Shown here: one piece after another, positions 26,156 to 34,204 of the stretch
Layout: each line of letters begins with the position of its first letter
Numbering within the stretch: the stretch's first letter is position 1
Source: Corynebacterium sp. CNJ-954
GTDB lineage: Bacteria; Actinomycetota; Actinomycetes; Mycobacteriales; Mycobacteriaceae
Length of the DNA stretch: 64,000 nucleotides
Direction: 5' to 3'
Assembly (NCBI RefSeq): GCF_001942345.1
Contig: NZ_MKKI01000044.1
Span: forward strand, 175,202 to 239,201
Made by a program: the position numbers and the translations under genes
The notes under the pieces: generated by a model
Database searches by the model: none
Told to the model about the DNA's origin: nothing
Seen by the model: only the letters and a program-made list of their open reading frames with translations

Positions 26156-27637
26156 GTGTCAGGTCAACAAGAAGGACGGCGCAGCACCAACGCCGGTGGT
26201 CAGAACCGGCGACGCAAGGTCGTCCGAGGCAGCCGTGCGGGAAACCGTACAGGCAAACGCACGGCGGACTCGTCCGCGAACGGGTCATCCGAGACCGGCC
26301 AGCGTTCGAGTCAGGGGCGCCATGCACCCCAGAAACAGGGCAACCGTCCGCAGCACAAGAACAACCGGCAACGCCCACAGCGTCGCCCGCAGGAACCTCG
26401 CATCCAGCAGGAGAAGCGACAGCCCCGGGTGACCGAGGTTGCCGGCCCCGCCGAGCCCGCTGCCGGTGTGGACACATCAGTGCTCTTCGCCGACATGGGG
26501 TTACCCGATCCTGTCGTCAAGGAGCTTGCCACCCAGGGCCTCAAGCACCCGTTCCCTATCCAGGCTGCAGCCATCCCGGACGGACTGGCGGGCAAGGATG
26601 TCCTGGGACGTGGCCCGACCGGCTCCGGCAAGACCTTCACCTTCGGTCTCCCGGTCATCACCCGGCTCACCGGCGGGGCGTCCCGGCCCGGTAAGCCACG
26701 GGCCCTGATCCTGGTCCCGACACGCGAACTCGCCCAGCAGGTCGCCGGACGTCTCCGTCCCCTGGCCGAATCCGTCGGACAACGCGTCATTGAGGTCGTC
26801 GGTGGCGTGAACATCAAGCGCAACCTCACAGCCCTGGCCCGGCCGGTCGACATTCTGGTCGCCACCCCGGGACGGGCGGAAGATCTCATCCGCCAGAAAG
26901 CACTCGACCTGACCCAGGTCGACATCGTCGCCCTCGACGAGGCCGACCAGATGGCGGACATGGGGTTCCTGCCCCAGGTCCGCCGTCTCGTCGACCACAT
27001 CCCCGCCGACGCCCAGCACCTGTTCTTCTCCGCCACTCTGGACGGAGACATCAAGGTGCTCGTCCAGCGGTACATGAATGACCCGATCACCCACTCCACC
27101 GGGGAGGTCCGGGCCAAGGTCGACACCATGTCACACTTCCTCGGAGTCGTGGACGACAAACCTGCCCGGAACGACGTCGTCCTGCAGCTCGGACGCGCCT
27201 CGACGCGGACGATCATGTTCATGCGCACCAAACACACCGTCGACCGTCAAGTTAAGAAGCTTGTCCGGGATGGTGTTCCTGCAGTAGGAATCCACGGCAA
27301 CAAGGGACAGGGCGCGAGAACCCGGGCCATCGAGGAATTCTCCGACGGTCGTGCCACCGTCCTTGTCGCCACGGACATCGCGGCCCGTGGTATCGACATC
27401 AAGGGTGTCGACCTGGTCGTGCACATCGACCCGCCGGCAGAGCACAAGGCGTACGTCCACCGTGCGGGCCGCACCGCACGGGCCGGTGAGGCAGGCACCG
27501 TCCTGACTCTCACCACCGCCGACACCCGTCGTGACACCGAGCAGATGATGCGGAAGGCCGGGGTCAGCCCCACTGAATGGGTGCTGGACCGTCACGGCGT
27601 CACCGCGTACCTCGGCGAGCTGGGGCTGGACAGGTAG
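26156..27637 (+). CDS. DEAD-box RNA helicase
   Basis: 493 residues. A basic, low-complexity N-terminus of about 95 residues (Arg, Gln, Asn, Gly rich) is followed by the two RecA-like domains. Motifs: Q-motif 'GLKHPFPIQAAAIPDG', Walker A GPTGSGKT (about 153), 'PTRELAQQV', DEAD (about 260), 'FFSATL', 'TDIAARGIDIKGVDLVVH' and 'HRAGRTARAG'. It should unwind RNA duplexes, for example in ribosome assembly or mRNA decay. The GTG start lies four bases after gnd, indicating co-transcription. Confidence 0.9.
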   Translation: MSGQQEGRRSTNAGGQNRRRKVVRGSRAGNRTGKRTADSSANGSSETGQRSSQGRHAPQKQGNRPQHKNNRQRPQRRPQEPRIQQEKRQPRVTEVAGPAEPAAGVDTSVLFADMGLPDPVVKELATQGLKHPFPIQAAAIPDGLAGKDVLGRGPTGSGKTFTFGLPVITRLTGGASRPGKPRALILVPTRELAQQVAGRLRPLAESVGQRVIEVVGGVNIKRNLTALARPVDILVATPGRAEDLIRQKALDLTQVDIVALDEADQMADMGFLPQVRRLVDHIPADAQHLFFSATLDGDIKVLVQRYMNDPITHSTGEVRAKVDTMSHFLGVVDDKPARNDVVLQLGRASTRTIMFMRTKHTVDRQVKKLVRDGVPAVGIHGNKGQGARTRAIEEFSDGRATVLVATDIAARGIDIKGVDLVVHIDPPAEHKAYVHRAGRTARAGEAGTVLTLTTADTRRDTEQMMRKAGVSPTEWVLDRHGVTAYLGELGLDR

Positions 27638-27644
27638 GACTGGG

Positions 27645-29030
27645 ATGGACATCCTGCTCAGCATCCTGGGCCTTGCGGGCTTCGTGTTGTTGACCGCCGG
27701 CACCGGACTCTTCGTCGCCGTCGAGTTCTCCACAACCAGCCTGGAGCGTTCGACCATCGAGGACGACATCGCCGCACGCGGTGATGCCGCGTCGAAGATG
27801 GTCAAGCGCGCCCACAGCGACCTCAGCTTCATGCTGTCCGGGTCGCAGCTGGGCATCACCGTCACCACCCTGGCGACCGGCTATCTCGCTGAACCGATTC
27901 TCGCCAGGTTCTTCACCCCGGCGCTCGAACTCGTGGGACTGGGGGCGTCCGCGTCGACGTCCGTCGCCCTCATCCTCAGCCTGATCATCGCCACCATCCT
28001 GTCGATGGTCTTCGGCGAGCTGGTCCCGAAGAACCTCGCCATCGCCAATCCTCTGCAGGTGGCGCGTCTCCTGACCCGTCCGGTGTGGATCTTCAACACC
28101 GTCTTCCACCGGTTCATCCAGCTGATGAACAACACCGCCAACGTGATCGTACGGCGGTTCGGGATCGAGCCGGCCGACGAACTGGCCTCGGCGCGCTCAC
28201 CCCAGGAACTCTCCGCCCTGGTCCGCCACTCCTCCGGTGCCGAGGGATTCGACCAGTCCAAGGTGCGCATCCTCGACCGCTCCCTCAAGTTCGGTGACGC
28301 CAGCGCCGAGGACTTCATGACGCCGCGGTCCACCGTCGACACCCTGGAGACCACGGATACCGCGCTCGACCTCATCCGTGAGGCGCACGAGTCCGGGCAT
28401 TCCCGCTTCCCGGTGGTCAACGGTGACCTCGATGAGACGATCGGGGTCGTCCACGTCAAGGATGCACTCACCATTCCTGCGGCGGACCGGGCGTCGACCC
28501 CGGTCCGGGACCTGGCACGCCGGGTCCCCACCGTCCCCACGAGTCTCGGCGGCGACGCCGTCCTCAACCTGGTCCGGTCCGCCGGCTCCCAGCTCGTCCT
28601 CGTCGTCGACGAATACGGCGGAACAGCCGGCATCGTGTCCATCGAGGATGTCGTCGAGGAGATCCTCGGCGAAGTCTGGGACGAACACGATGACCGGACG
28701 GACTCCGAGGTCCAGCGCAGCGGGCAGTTCTGGGACCTCTCCGGCCTGGTGCGCTGCGACGAACTCGAGGACGCCTGCGGTTATGCAGCACCGGACGGCC
28801 CCTACGAGACGCTGGGAGGACTGGTGATGTCGACACTCGGCCGCATTCCGGCCGAGGGCGACAGGGTCCTGCTCCCCCGCAGCGAGCGTGACCTCGTGGA
28901 GCGCGTCACCGACGGAAACCCGGTCCGGTGGGAAGCCACCGTGGTGTCCATGGACAACCGCCGGATCGACCGTGTCCAGCTCCGACCGGTCCCCGACACC
29001 CATGTCGTGGCCGAGGACGGTGACTCATGA
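27645..29030 (+). CDS. CNNM/CorC-family membrane protein (DUF21, CBS pair, CorC_HlyC)
   Basis: 461 residues. Residues 1-200 form a DUF21 domain with three or four helices ('GFVLLTAGTGLFVAVEFS', 'ILSLIIATILSMVFGELVPKNLAI'). Next come two CBS motifs ('DFMTPRSTVDTLE', 'SRFPVVNG', 'LVLVVDEYGGTAGIVSIEDVVEEILGEVWDEHD') and a CorC_HlyC domain. Such proteins are implicated in magnesium or cobalt efflux; calling them hemolysins is historical. The stop overlaps the paralogue downstream (ATGA). M. tuberculosis has a similar pair beside gnd1. Confidence 0.88.
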   Translation: MDILLSILGLAGFVLLTAGTGLFVAVEFSTTSLERSTIEDDIAARGDAASKMVKRAHSDLSFMLSGSQLGITVTTLATGYLAEPILARFFTPALELVGLGASASTSVALILSLIIATILSMVFGELVPKNLAIANPLQVARLLTRPVWIFNTVFHRFIQLMNNTANVIVRRFGIEPADELASARSPQELSALVRHSSGAEGFDQSKVRILDRSLKFGDASAEDFMTPRSTVDTLETTDTALDLIREAHESGHSRFPVVNGDLDETIGVVHVKDALTIPAADRASTPVRDLARRVPTVPTSLGGDAVLNLVRSAGSQLVLVVDEYGGTAGIVSIEDVVEEILGEVWDEHDDRTDSEVQRSGQFWDLSGLVRCDELEDACGYAAPDGPYETLGGLVMSTLGRIPAEGDRVLLPRSERDLVERVTDGNPVRWEATVVSMDNRRIDRVQLRPVPDTHVVAEDGDS

Positions 29031-30091
29031 TGAATGATCTCTGGGCTATCGCCCTCGCCGTTCTCCTCCTGGGACTCAACGCCTACTTCGTGGGGGTGGA
29101 GTTCTCCCTGATCTCGTCGCGTCGTGACCGGCTGGAGAACATGATCGCCGCCGGGAACCGCCGCGCAAGCAAGGTCCTCTACGCGATCGAGCACCTCACG
29201 ATCATGCTCGCCGGTGCCCAGTTCGGGATCACCGTGGCCTCGGTGCTCCTCGGTAAAGTCGGCGAACCTGCGATCGCGCACCTCATCGAGGCCCCGTTTC
29301 ACGCCGCCGGGCTCCCGGAGAATCTTCTCCATCCGGTCTCGTTCGCGATCTCCCTGCTGATCGTGACCATCCTGCACATCATTCTCGGCGAAATGGTCCC
29401 GAAGAACATCGCTCTCGCGGGCCCGGAGACGGTCGCGACGGTCCTGGTCGCCCCGCACCTGCTGTTCTGCCGCCTGGTGCACCCGGCCATGGTGTTCCTC
29501 AACTGGATCGCCAGGATCACCCTGAAGCTGTTCGGGGTGGAGCAGAAAGATGAGCTGGACTCCACCGTGTCCCCCTCCGAGCTCTCCCAGATGATCGCGG
29601 AATCCCGGTCCGAGGGACTGATCGGTCCCTCGGAGGCCACTCGACTCTCGAAGGCCCTGAACTCCTCCAAACGTACCCTCAGTGAGGTGATGATCCCCCG
29701 GTCGGAGGTCCACACCATCCCGGTCGACGCCGACACCGGGCGGATTACGGTGGGACAGGTCGAAGAAGCCGTCTCCGACACCGGGTACTCGCGCTTCCCC
29801 GTCGCCGGACCATCCGGTAACTACCTGGGGTACATCCACGTCAAGGACGTCCTCGACAACCTCCTGGACCCGGCAACCGGCCCGGAACAGCTCGTGGACG
29901 CCCATGACATCCGCACGTTGATCACCGTCGAAGGTGGAGTGAACTTCGACCACGCGATGAAGGAACTGCGCAGGACGAGTTCACACATGGCCCAGATCTC
30001 CGACGGCGGTACCGTGGTCGGGGTGATCACCCTGGAAGACGTCATCGAGGAACTCGTCGGAACCGTGAGGGACTGGACCCATGACGACTGA
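29027..30091 (+). CDS. CNNM/CorC-family membrane protein, second copy
   Basis: 354 residues, shorter than its upstream neighbour. DUF21 domain ('LLLGLNAYFVGVEFSLISSRRDRLE', 'LHIILGEMVPKNIALAGPE') plus a CBS pair ('EVMIPRSEVHTIP', 'YSRFPVAGPSGNYLGYIHVKDVL', 'VVGVITLEDVIEELVGTVRD'), but it ends there and lacks the CorC_HlyC C-terminal domain. The two neighbours probably act as a heteromer or share a metal-ion role (inference). ATG overlaps the previous stop and is followed by a second ATG, so either could be used. Its 3' end overlaps the next gene by 11 bases. Confidence 0.85.
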   Translation: MMNDLWAIALAVLLLGLNAYFVGVEFSLISSRRDRLENMIAAGNRRASKVLYAIEHLTIMLAGAQFGITVASVLLGKVGEPAIAHLIEAPFHAAGLPENLLHPVSFAISLLIVTILHIILGEMVPKNIALAGPETVATVLVAPHLLFCRLVHPAMVFLNWIARITLKLFGVEQKDELDSTVSPSELSQMIAESRSEGLIGPSEATRLSKALNSSKRTLSEVMIPRSEVHTIPVDADTGRITVGQVEEAVSDTGYSRFPVAGPSGNYLGYIHVKDVLDNLLDPATGPEQLVDAHDIRTLITVEGGVNFDHAMKELRRTSSHMAQISDGGTVVGVITLEDVIEELVGTVRDWTHDD

Positions 30092-31067
30092 CACGACGAC
30101 TGACACGACGTCTGGCACCACGCCCGGCACGGTCCTCTCCCCGGCGCAGTGGCGGCACCGGGAAGCGACCCACCGCAGTTGCGTCGAGCAGCTCACAGCC
30201 GGTCACCGTGAGCGGCGCTCCCGGGGGGAACGCCACCCCGTCTGGGACTTTATGTTTTCCTATTATCCGGTCACACCGGGGAAGCTGGGCCGGTGGAACC
30301 CCGGGTTCGGTGTCTCGCTCGTCGCCGACGCCGGCGACCGACCGGGGACCACCGGTAGTCTCCGGGAGTTTCAGGACGACCGTGACACGCCGTTGTGGGA
30401 ACTCGACGCCCCTGCCCTCATGGCGAAGCGGGGCCGTAGCTTCCGCTATATCCGACGTCTGCTCGCCGCCACGGTGGAGCACACCCCTCGCTTCAGCTGT
30501 TTCGGTATGCACGAGTGGGCGATGGTCTACCGTGACACACCACGTCACCCGGAGCCGCTCAGACTCGGTGCTGACGGCACAGACAGGGTCGTCGAGAACA
30601 ACACGCTGCGGTGCACCCACATCGACGCATTCCGCTTCTTCACCGATGAGGCGGTCCCCCGGAACACCCTGTACCCGACCAGGGCGACCCAGGCCGAGAT
30701 GGAACAGCCGGGCTGTCTGCACGCCACCATGGACCTGTACAAGTGGGCGACGAAACTCGGGCCGCTGGTCCCCGGCGAACTCTGGCTCGACACGTTCCGG
30801 TTGGCATGTGACGTCCGCCGGACCGACATGGAGGCCAGCCCGTACGATCTGCGCGACTGGGGCTTCGAGCCGGTCGCCGTGGAAACCGCGGAGGGCCGTG
30901 CGGAGTATGTTCGACGACAGCGGGACTTTGCGGCGCGGGGGCAGGTCCTGCGTCGGTCCCTGGTTGACCTGATCGACGGCTTCTTCCGCTCAGTACCTCC
31001 GGTCGATGCGACCGGCGGATTCGAGAATGACTTGGAGAACAGCTATGGCACGGCACAGCGCGGATGA
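30081..31067 (+). CDS. conserved actinobacterial protein annotated as 3-methyladenine DNA glycosylase
   Basis: 328 residues. The core sequence ('HPVWDFMFSYYPVTPGKLGRWNPGFGV', 'FSCFGMHEWAMVY', 'LGPLVPGELWLDTFRLACDVRRTDMEASPYDL' in outline) matches a family widely labelled 3-methyladenine DNA glycosylase in actinobacteria. I see no helix-hairpin-helix or AlkA-type signature and regard that label as unproven. The first 13 residues are Thr/Asp repeats made by two copies of a 12-bp unit (30084-30107). It overlaps the CNNM gene before it and the gene after it, so it belongs to the same operon. Confidence 0.65.
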   Translation: MTTDTTTDTTSGTTPGTVLSPAQWRHREATHRSCVEQLTAGHRERRSRGERHPVWDFMFSYYPVTPGKLGRWNPGFGVSLVADAGDRPGTTGSLREFQDDRDTPLWELDAPALMAKRGRSFRYIRRLLAATVEHTPRFSCFGMHEWAMVYRDTPRHPEPLRLGADGTDRVVENNTLRCTHIDAFRFFTDEAVPRNTLYPTRATQAEMEQPGCLHATMDLYKWATKLGPLVPGELWLDTFRLACDVRRTDMEASPYDLRDWGFEPVAVETAEGRAEYVRRQRDFAARGQVLRRSLVDLIDGFFRSVPPVDATGGFENDLENSYGTAQRG

Positions 31068-31902
31068 GTCCCGGGTCAGGGTGGCGGGGTGGGTCTGGAT
31101 AGCCCTTACCTCCCTGATACTGGTCGTCGCCGTCGTGGTGGGGTGGTTCGTACTCGCCGGGCGGCAGGATGACGAGAACTCAGCCGCATCCTGTATCGAC
31201 GGCGAACAACGTCTCACCGTGTGGGCCGACCCGGCTGCGGCAGACGTCACACAGTCACTCGTCGAACAGTACAACGCTGAGGAGCCGGTGGTCCGTGACC
31301 GGTGTGTGACGGCCGTCGTGGAAATCACGTCGACCGCGGAAGCGACTGACGCCTACCGCCGCGTGGACCCGGGTGTCGCGCCCGTGTGGATCCCCGCTGG
31401 AACCGGATTCATCCCCGGACTGTCCGGTGCGCCGGACACGGTCGGCATCGTGGGCGCCGATGACCTGGTGCACTACGTCCCTGCAGACGGTGATCCGGAC
31501 CTCTCAGCGGCCGTGTTGCCGACCGGCGCGGAGTCGATGGTGTCTGCTCTTGCCGCTGAGGCGGCCGGACGAGAGGTCGACGCGGACACCGTGGGGGCAG
31601 GCCCCTCTCTGCAGAACGCGCACGAACAGGGCCTACCGATGTTGACCTCGGCGGATCTGTTGGACGGCACGACGGCAGACACCGGCGAGGTTCACACCGT
31701 GGGTGAGGTCGTTTTCCCGCTCGTCGCATTCGGCTCTTCCCCTGCTGTCGACGAGAACTCGGCCCGCGCTGCGGCCGACTTCGCGGCATGGGCAGACGAT
31801 TCAGAGACGGTCACCCCTGAACCTGCCTCACCGTGGCTCGCCCGGACTGCAGGAGCATTAGCGGGGATTCCCCTGGGCGGGCCGGACGGGGCGAACGGCT
31901 AG
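31045..31902 (+). CDS. membrane-anchored extracellular protein, solute-binding-like
   Basis: 285 residues. One N-terminal transmembrane helix (about residues 14-36, 'WVWIALTSLILVVAVVVGWF') without a lipobox puts the rest outside the membrane. The outside part has a periplasmic-binding-protein flavour ('RLTVWADPAAADVTQSLVEQY', then 'DAYRRVDPGVAPVWIPAG'), similar to the extracellular domains of some VWA-type proteins, but I cannot assign a ligand. ATG has TTGGAGAA upstream and lies within the end of the preceding gene. It converges on the MerR gene with a four-base overlap. Confidence 0.6.
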   Translation: MARHSADESRVRVAGWVWIALTSLILVVAVVVGWFVLAGRQDDENSAASCIDGEQRLTVWADPAAADVTQSLVEQYNAEEPVVRDRCVTAVVEITSTAEATDAYRRVDPGVAPVWIPAGTGFIPGLSGAPDTVGIVGADDLVHYVPADGDPDLSAAVLPTGAESMVSALAAEAAGREVDADTVGAGPSLQNAHEQGLPMLTSADLLDGTTADTGEVHTVGEVVFPLVAFGSSPAVDENSARAAADFAAWADDSETVTPEPASPWLARTAGALAGIPLGGPDGANG

Positions 31903-32513
31903 GACGACTTCCGGCGACGACGGGCGGCGAGCTCGTCGGACGGGTTGAACGCCGTGTCCGGCTGCACGACCGGCTCCGCAGGCTCGGAGGGGAATGCCGT
32001 GATCGTGCCGCTGAGTTCCTTCATCAGCCCCGGGACGGCGATGCCGAACACGCCTTGGCCGCCGGCGAGAAGGTCGATGACCTCCTCAGCGGACCGGCAT
32101 TCGTAGACGGTCTTACCGTCGGAGACCAAGGTGATCCCCGCGAGGTCATCGACTCCGAGGTTACCCAGCTTGTCCACTGCACGACGGATGTTCTGCAGGG
32201 AGATTCCGGTGTCGAGCAGGCCCTTGACGATCTTCAAGACGAGGATGTCGCGGAATGAGTAGAGCCGCTGTGATCCGGAACCGTGGGCGGTTCGGATCGA
32301 GGGCTGGACCAGTTTGGTGCGCGCCCAGTAGTCGAGCTGCCGGTAGGTGATCCCGGCGACCTGGCAGGCGATCGTCACCCGGTAACCGACCTCCTGATCA
32401 GGACCGTCGACGTCGAACAAGGTGTCCTGCTGCGGCGACCGGGCAGCGTCGACAGCATCAGGGGCCATGCCCGTGTCTTTACCGGGAACATCCCGGGAGT
32501 CGCTCCGCTCCAT
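31899..32513 (-). CDS. MerR-family transcriptional regulator
   Basis: 204 residues. The MerR helix-turn-helix starts at about residue 40: 'YRVTIACQVAGITYRQLDYWARTKLVQPSIRTAHGSGSQRLYSF' in outline. It then has an effector region with 'LVSDGKTVYECRSAEEVIDLL' and a Glu/Arg-rich tail. It corresponds by position to the second MerR gene downstream of ftsR in C. glutamicum and to Rv1830 of M. tuberculosis, a growth and division regulator. The ATG with AGAGGAGA upstream is preferred to the longer frame reaching 32705. Its own promoter region contains a dyad. Confidence 0.85.
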   Translation of the reverse strand: MERSDSRDVPGKDTGMAPDAVDAARSPQQDTLFDVDGPDQEVGYRVTIACQVAGITYRQLDYWARTKLVQPSIRTAHGSGSQRLYSFRDILVLKIVKGLLDTGISLQNIRRAVDKLGNLGVDDLAGITLVSDGKTVYECRSAEEVIDLLAGGQGVFGIAVPGLMKELSGTITAFPSEPAEPVVQPDTAFNPSDELAARRRRKSS

Positions 32514-32640
32514 GCTGATTCTCCTCTGTTCGGCGTGTCTGCTTGCACACCTGTGATTCACTGCTCTCAAGACTAGACGGGATGGCCGTGGAGTCAACCT
32601 GTAACGGTAAATGGTCACGCGGACCACGCCCTCATCCCTG

Positions 32641-32663
32641 ACCCTCAACTTGAGGTCGAGGGT
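32641..32663. promoter_or_regulatory. dyad of MerR-operator type upstream of the second merR gene
   Basis: ACCCTC (32641-32646) and GAGGGT (32658-32663) are outer arms, and inside lies the perfect repeat CCTCAA-C-TTGAGG (32643-32655). Inverted repeats of this length are typical MerR operators. It lies about 130 bases before the second merR start and downstream of the ftsR terminator. Which regulator binds it is unknown. Confidence 0.45.
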
Positions 32664-32740
32664 AATGCTAACATGATGGATGAGACGACAGGGATGTAAC
32701 AACACGCGTGTCGTTCAGAAAAGAATCAGGAAAGACTAGA

Positions 32741-32768
32741 GCCCCGACCGGTCACAGGTGGTCGGGGC
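32741..32768 (-). terminator. intrinsic terminator of the odhI-ftsR unit
   Basis: GCCCCGACC (32741-32749) pairs with GGTCGGGGC (32760-32768) over a 10-base loop. On the minus strand it is followed by TCTAGTCTTTCC, modestly T-rich. It lies just after the ftsR stop codon and separates ftsR from the next merR gene. Confidence 0.6.
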
Positions 32769-32801
32769 CACGGGCAACTCAGCAGGCCCGGGTACGGGGT
32801 G

Positions 32802-33542
32802 TCAACGCGGGAGCTTCCCCTTGATCAGTGCAGCGTGCAGGGAGACAACCAGTGCACTGACCTCGCGGCTGAGCTCGGCGGACCGCTCCCGCGCGTTCTC
32901 GTCACGACCATGGGCCACGGGACCAGCGACCTGGTTCACCAGATCCGCCTGCCGCTGGGCCTGCGTCGCCAACGTCTTGAGGTGACGGTTGTCGATCCCG
33001 TGCTCGCCCATCTTCGCAGCGATACGGACAACGTCGACGTCGTCGACAGAGAAGAAGCCGGCGGCATCCGGCGTAATCAGGGAGATCTTCACCAGCGCGG
33101 CGATGAATGAATCCTCGACGCCTGCCCGGGAGGCCACGTCAGCACGGGTCAGTCGTCGGACGGTGGCCTGTCGGAACTGCTCCGGGGTGACGGTGCCCGC
33201 AACGGACCGTCGCGCGTCGACCGGAGTCACCTTGCCCGAGTCCATGGCCTCGAGCTGCTCCTTGATCACCTTCAGCGGCAGAAAACTGTCGCGCTGATTG
33301 GCCAGGATATAGCGCAGCCGGGAGATGTCCTCCGGCGAGAAGCGCCGGTACCCCGACTTGCTGCGCTGCGGGGTGACGAGTCCCTCTGCCTCTAGGAAGC
33401 GAATCTTCGACACCGACACATCAGGGAAGTCAGCCTGAAGCTGCTTGAGAACGTCCCCGATGGACGAGGTGGGCAGGACCCGCCCCGTCGCGGGTCGGGA
33501 CTCAGGCTGGGGCTGCCCTGCTGCGGCGGCATTCGCTGACAC
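32802..33542 (-). CDS. ftsR: MerR-type regulator FtsR
   Basis: 246 residues. MerR DNA-binding domain near the N-terminus ('SIGDVLKQLQADFPDVSVSKIRFLEAEGLV' in outline, then 'PQRSKSGYRRFSPEDISRLRYIL'), followed by a helical region. By position next to odhI and by sequence it is the orthologue of C. glutamicum FtsR, an activator of ftsZ, and of M. tuberculosis Rv1828. The longer frame begins ATG-AGG-AGT-ACC-GTG. The AGGAGT there is itself the ribosome site, so the GTG is taken as the true start. Confidence 0.88.
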   Translation of the reverse strand: MSANAAAAGQPQPESRPATGRVLPTSSIGDVLKQLQADFPDVSVSKIRFLEAEGLVTPQRSKSGYRRFSPEDISRLRYILANQRDSFLPLKVIKEQLEAMDSGKVTPVDARRSVAGTVTPEQFRQATVRRLTRADVASRAGVEDSFIAALVKISLITPDAAGFFSVDDVDVVRIAAKMGEHGIDNRHLKTLATQAQRQADLVNQVAGPVAHGRDENARERSAELSREVSALVVSLHAALIKGKLPR

Positions 33543-33613
33543 GGTACTCCTCACATCGGATGCGGGTCCGGTGACATGGTCTTGACAGAGGCGATACTAC
33601 AGGAGGTCGAACC

Positions 33614-34048
33614 TCAGGCGTCCTTGGTGCCGTTGAGGAAGACCAGTCGGAACTTGCCGATCTGAATCTCGTCCCCGTTGCTGAGCACCGCGGAGTTCTT
33701 CGGCTCCCGGTTGACGTAGGTGCCGTTGAGACTTCCCACGTCCACCACCTCGTACTCCTCGCCGTTGCGACGGAACTCGGCGTGGCGACGCGAGACCGTC
33801 ACGTCGTCGAGGAAGATGTCGCTGTCGGGGTGGCGGCCGGCCGCAGTCGTGTCCTGGTCGAGCAGGAACCGTGAGCCGGCGTTCGGACCACGCTTGACCA
33901 CGAGGAGCGCAGAACCCGACGGGAGACCCTCCACACCAGCAGGTGCGGACTCGGACTGCGCACCGGTCTCCATCTCCTTGAGGAGGTCAGCACGGAAGAC
34001 CGAGGTCGTCTCGACCGATGCTTCCGGGATCCCGGTGTTGTCGCTCAT
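33614..34048 (-). CDS. odhI: FHA-domain regulator OdhI/GarA
   Basis: 144-residue cytoplasmic switch protein. Unphosphorylated, it binds and inhibits the OdhA subunit of 2-oxoglutarate dehydrogenase; PknG-type kinases relieve this by phosphorylating its N-terminal threonines. Those are present at exactly positions 14 and 15 (VETTSVFRADLLKEME). The FHA domain follows with 'AGRHPDSDIFLDDVTVSRRHAEFRR' in outline and 'VGSLNGTYVN', including the Arg, Ser and Asn that grip phosphothreonine. It thus links carbon and nitrogen flux to kinase signalling. The start has AGGAGGAACTGAAAC upstream. Confidence 0.95.
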   Translation of the reverse strand: MSDNTGIPEASVETTSVFRADLLKEMETGAQSESAPAGVEGLPSGSALLVVKRGPNAGSRFLLDQDTTAAGRHPDSDIFLDDVTVSRRHAEFRRNGEEYEVVDVGSLNGTYVNREPKNSAVLSNGDEIQIGKFRLVFLNGTKDA

Positions 34049-34204
34049 GTTTCAGTTCCTCCTGGAATCTGTTGCAGTGTGACCATGGGCCCCGACCGCA
34101 GGTCGCGGCAGGAGCCGATGAGGAAAGCGGACATGACGTCCGCAAGCCGTTTCCACCATACTACCCGGCGGCCCTGAGGCTCGGTGGAAAGCCTCGCCGA
34201 AACG

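Noticed and set aside
30084..30107. Two copies of a 12-bp repeat at the start of the glycosylase-annotated gene
   Set aside because: Probably simple codon duplication (Thr-Thr-Asp-Thr); too short to call a functional repeat.
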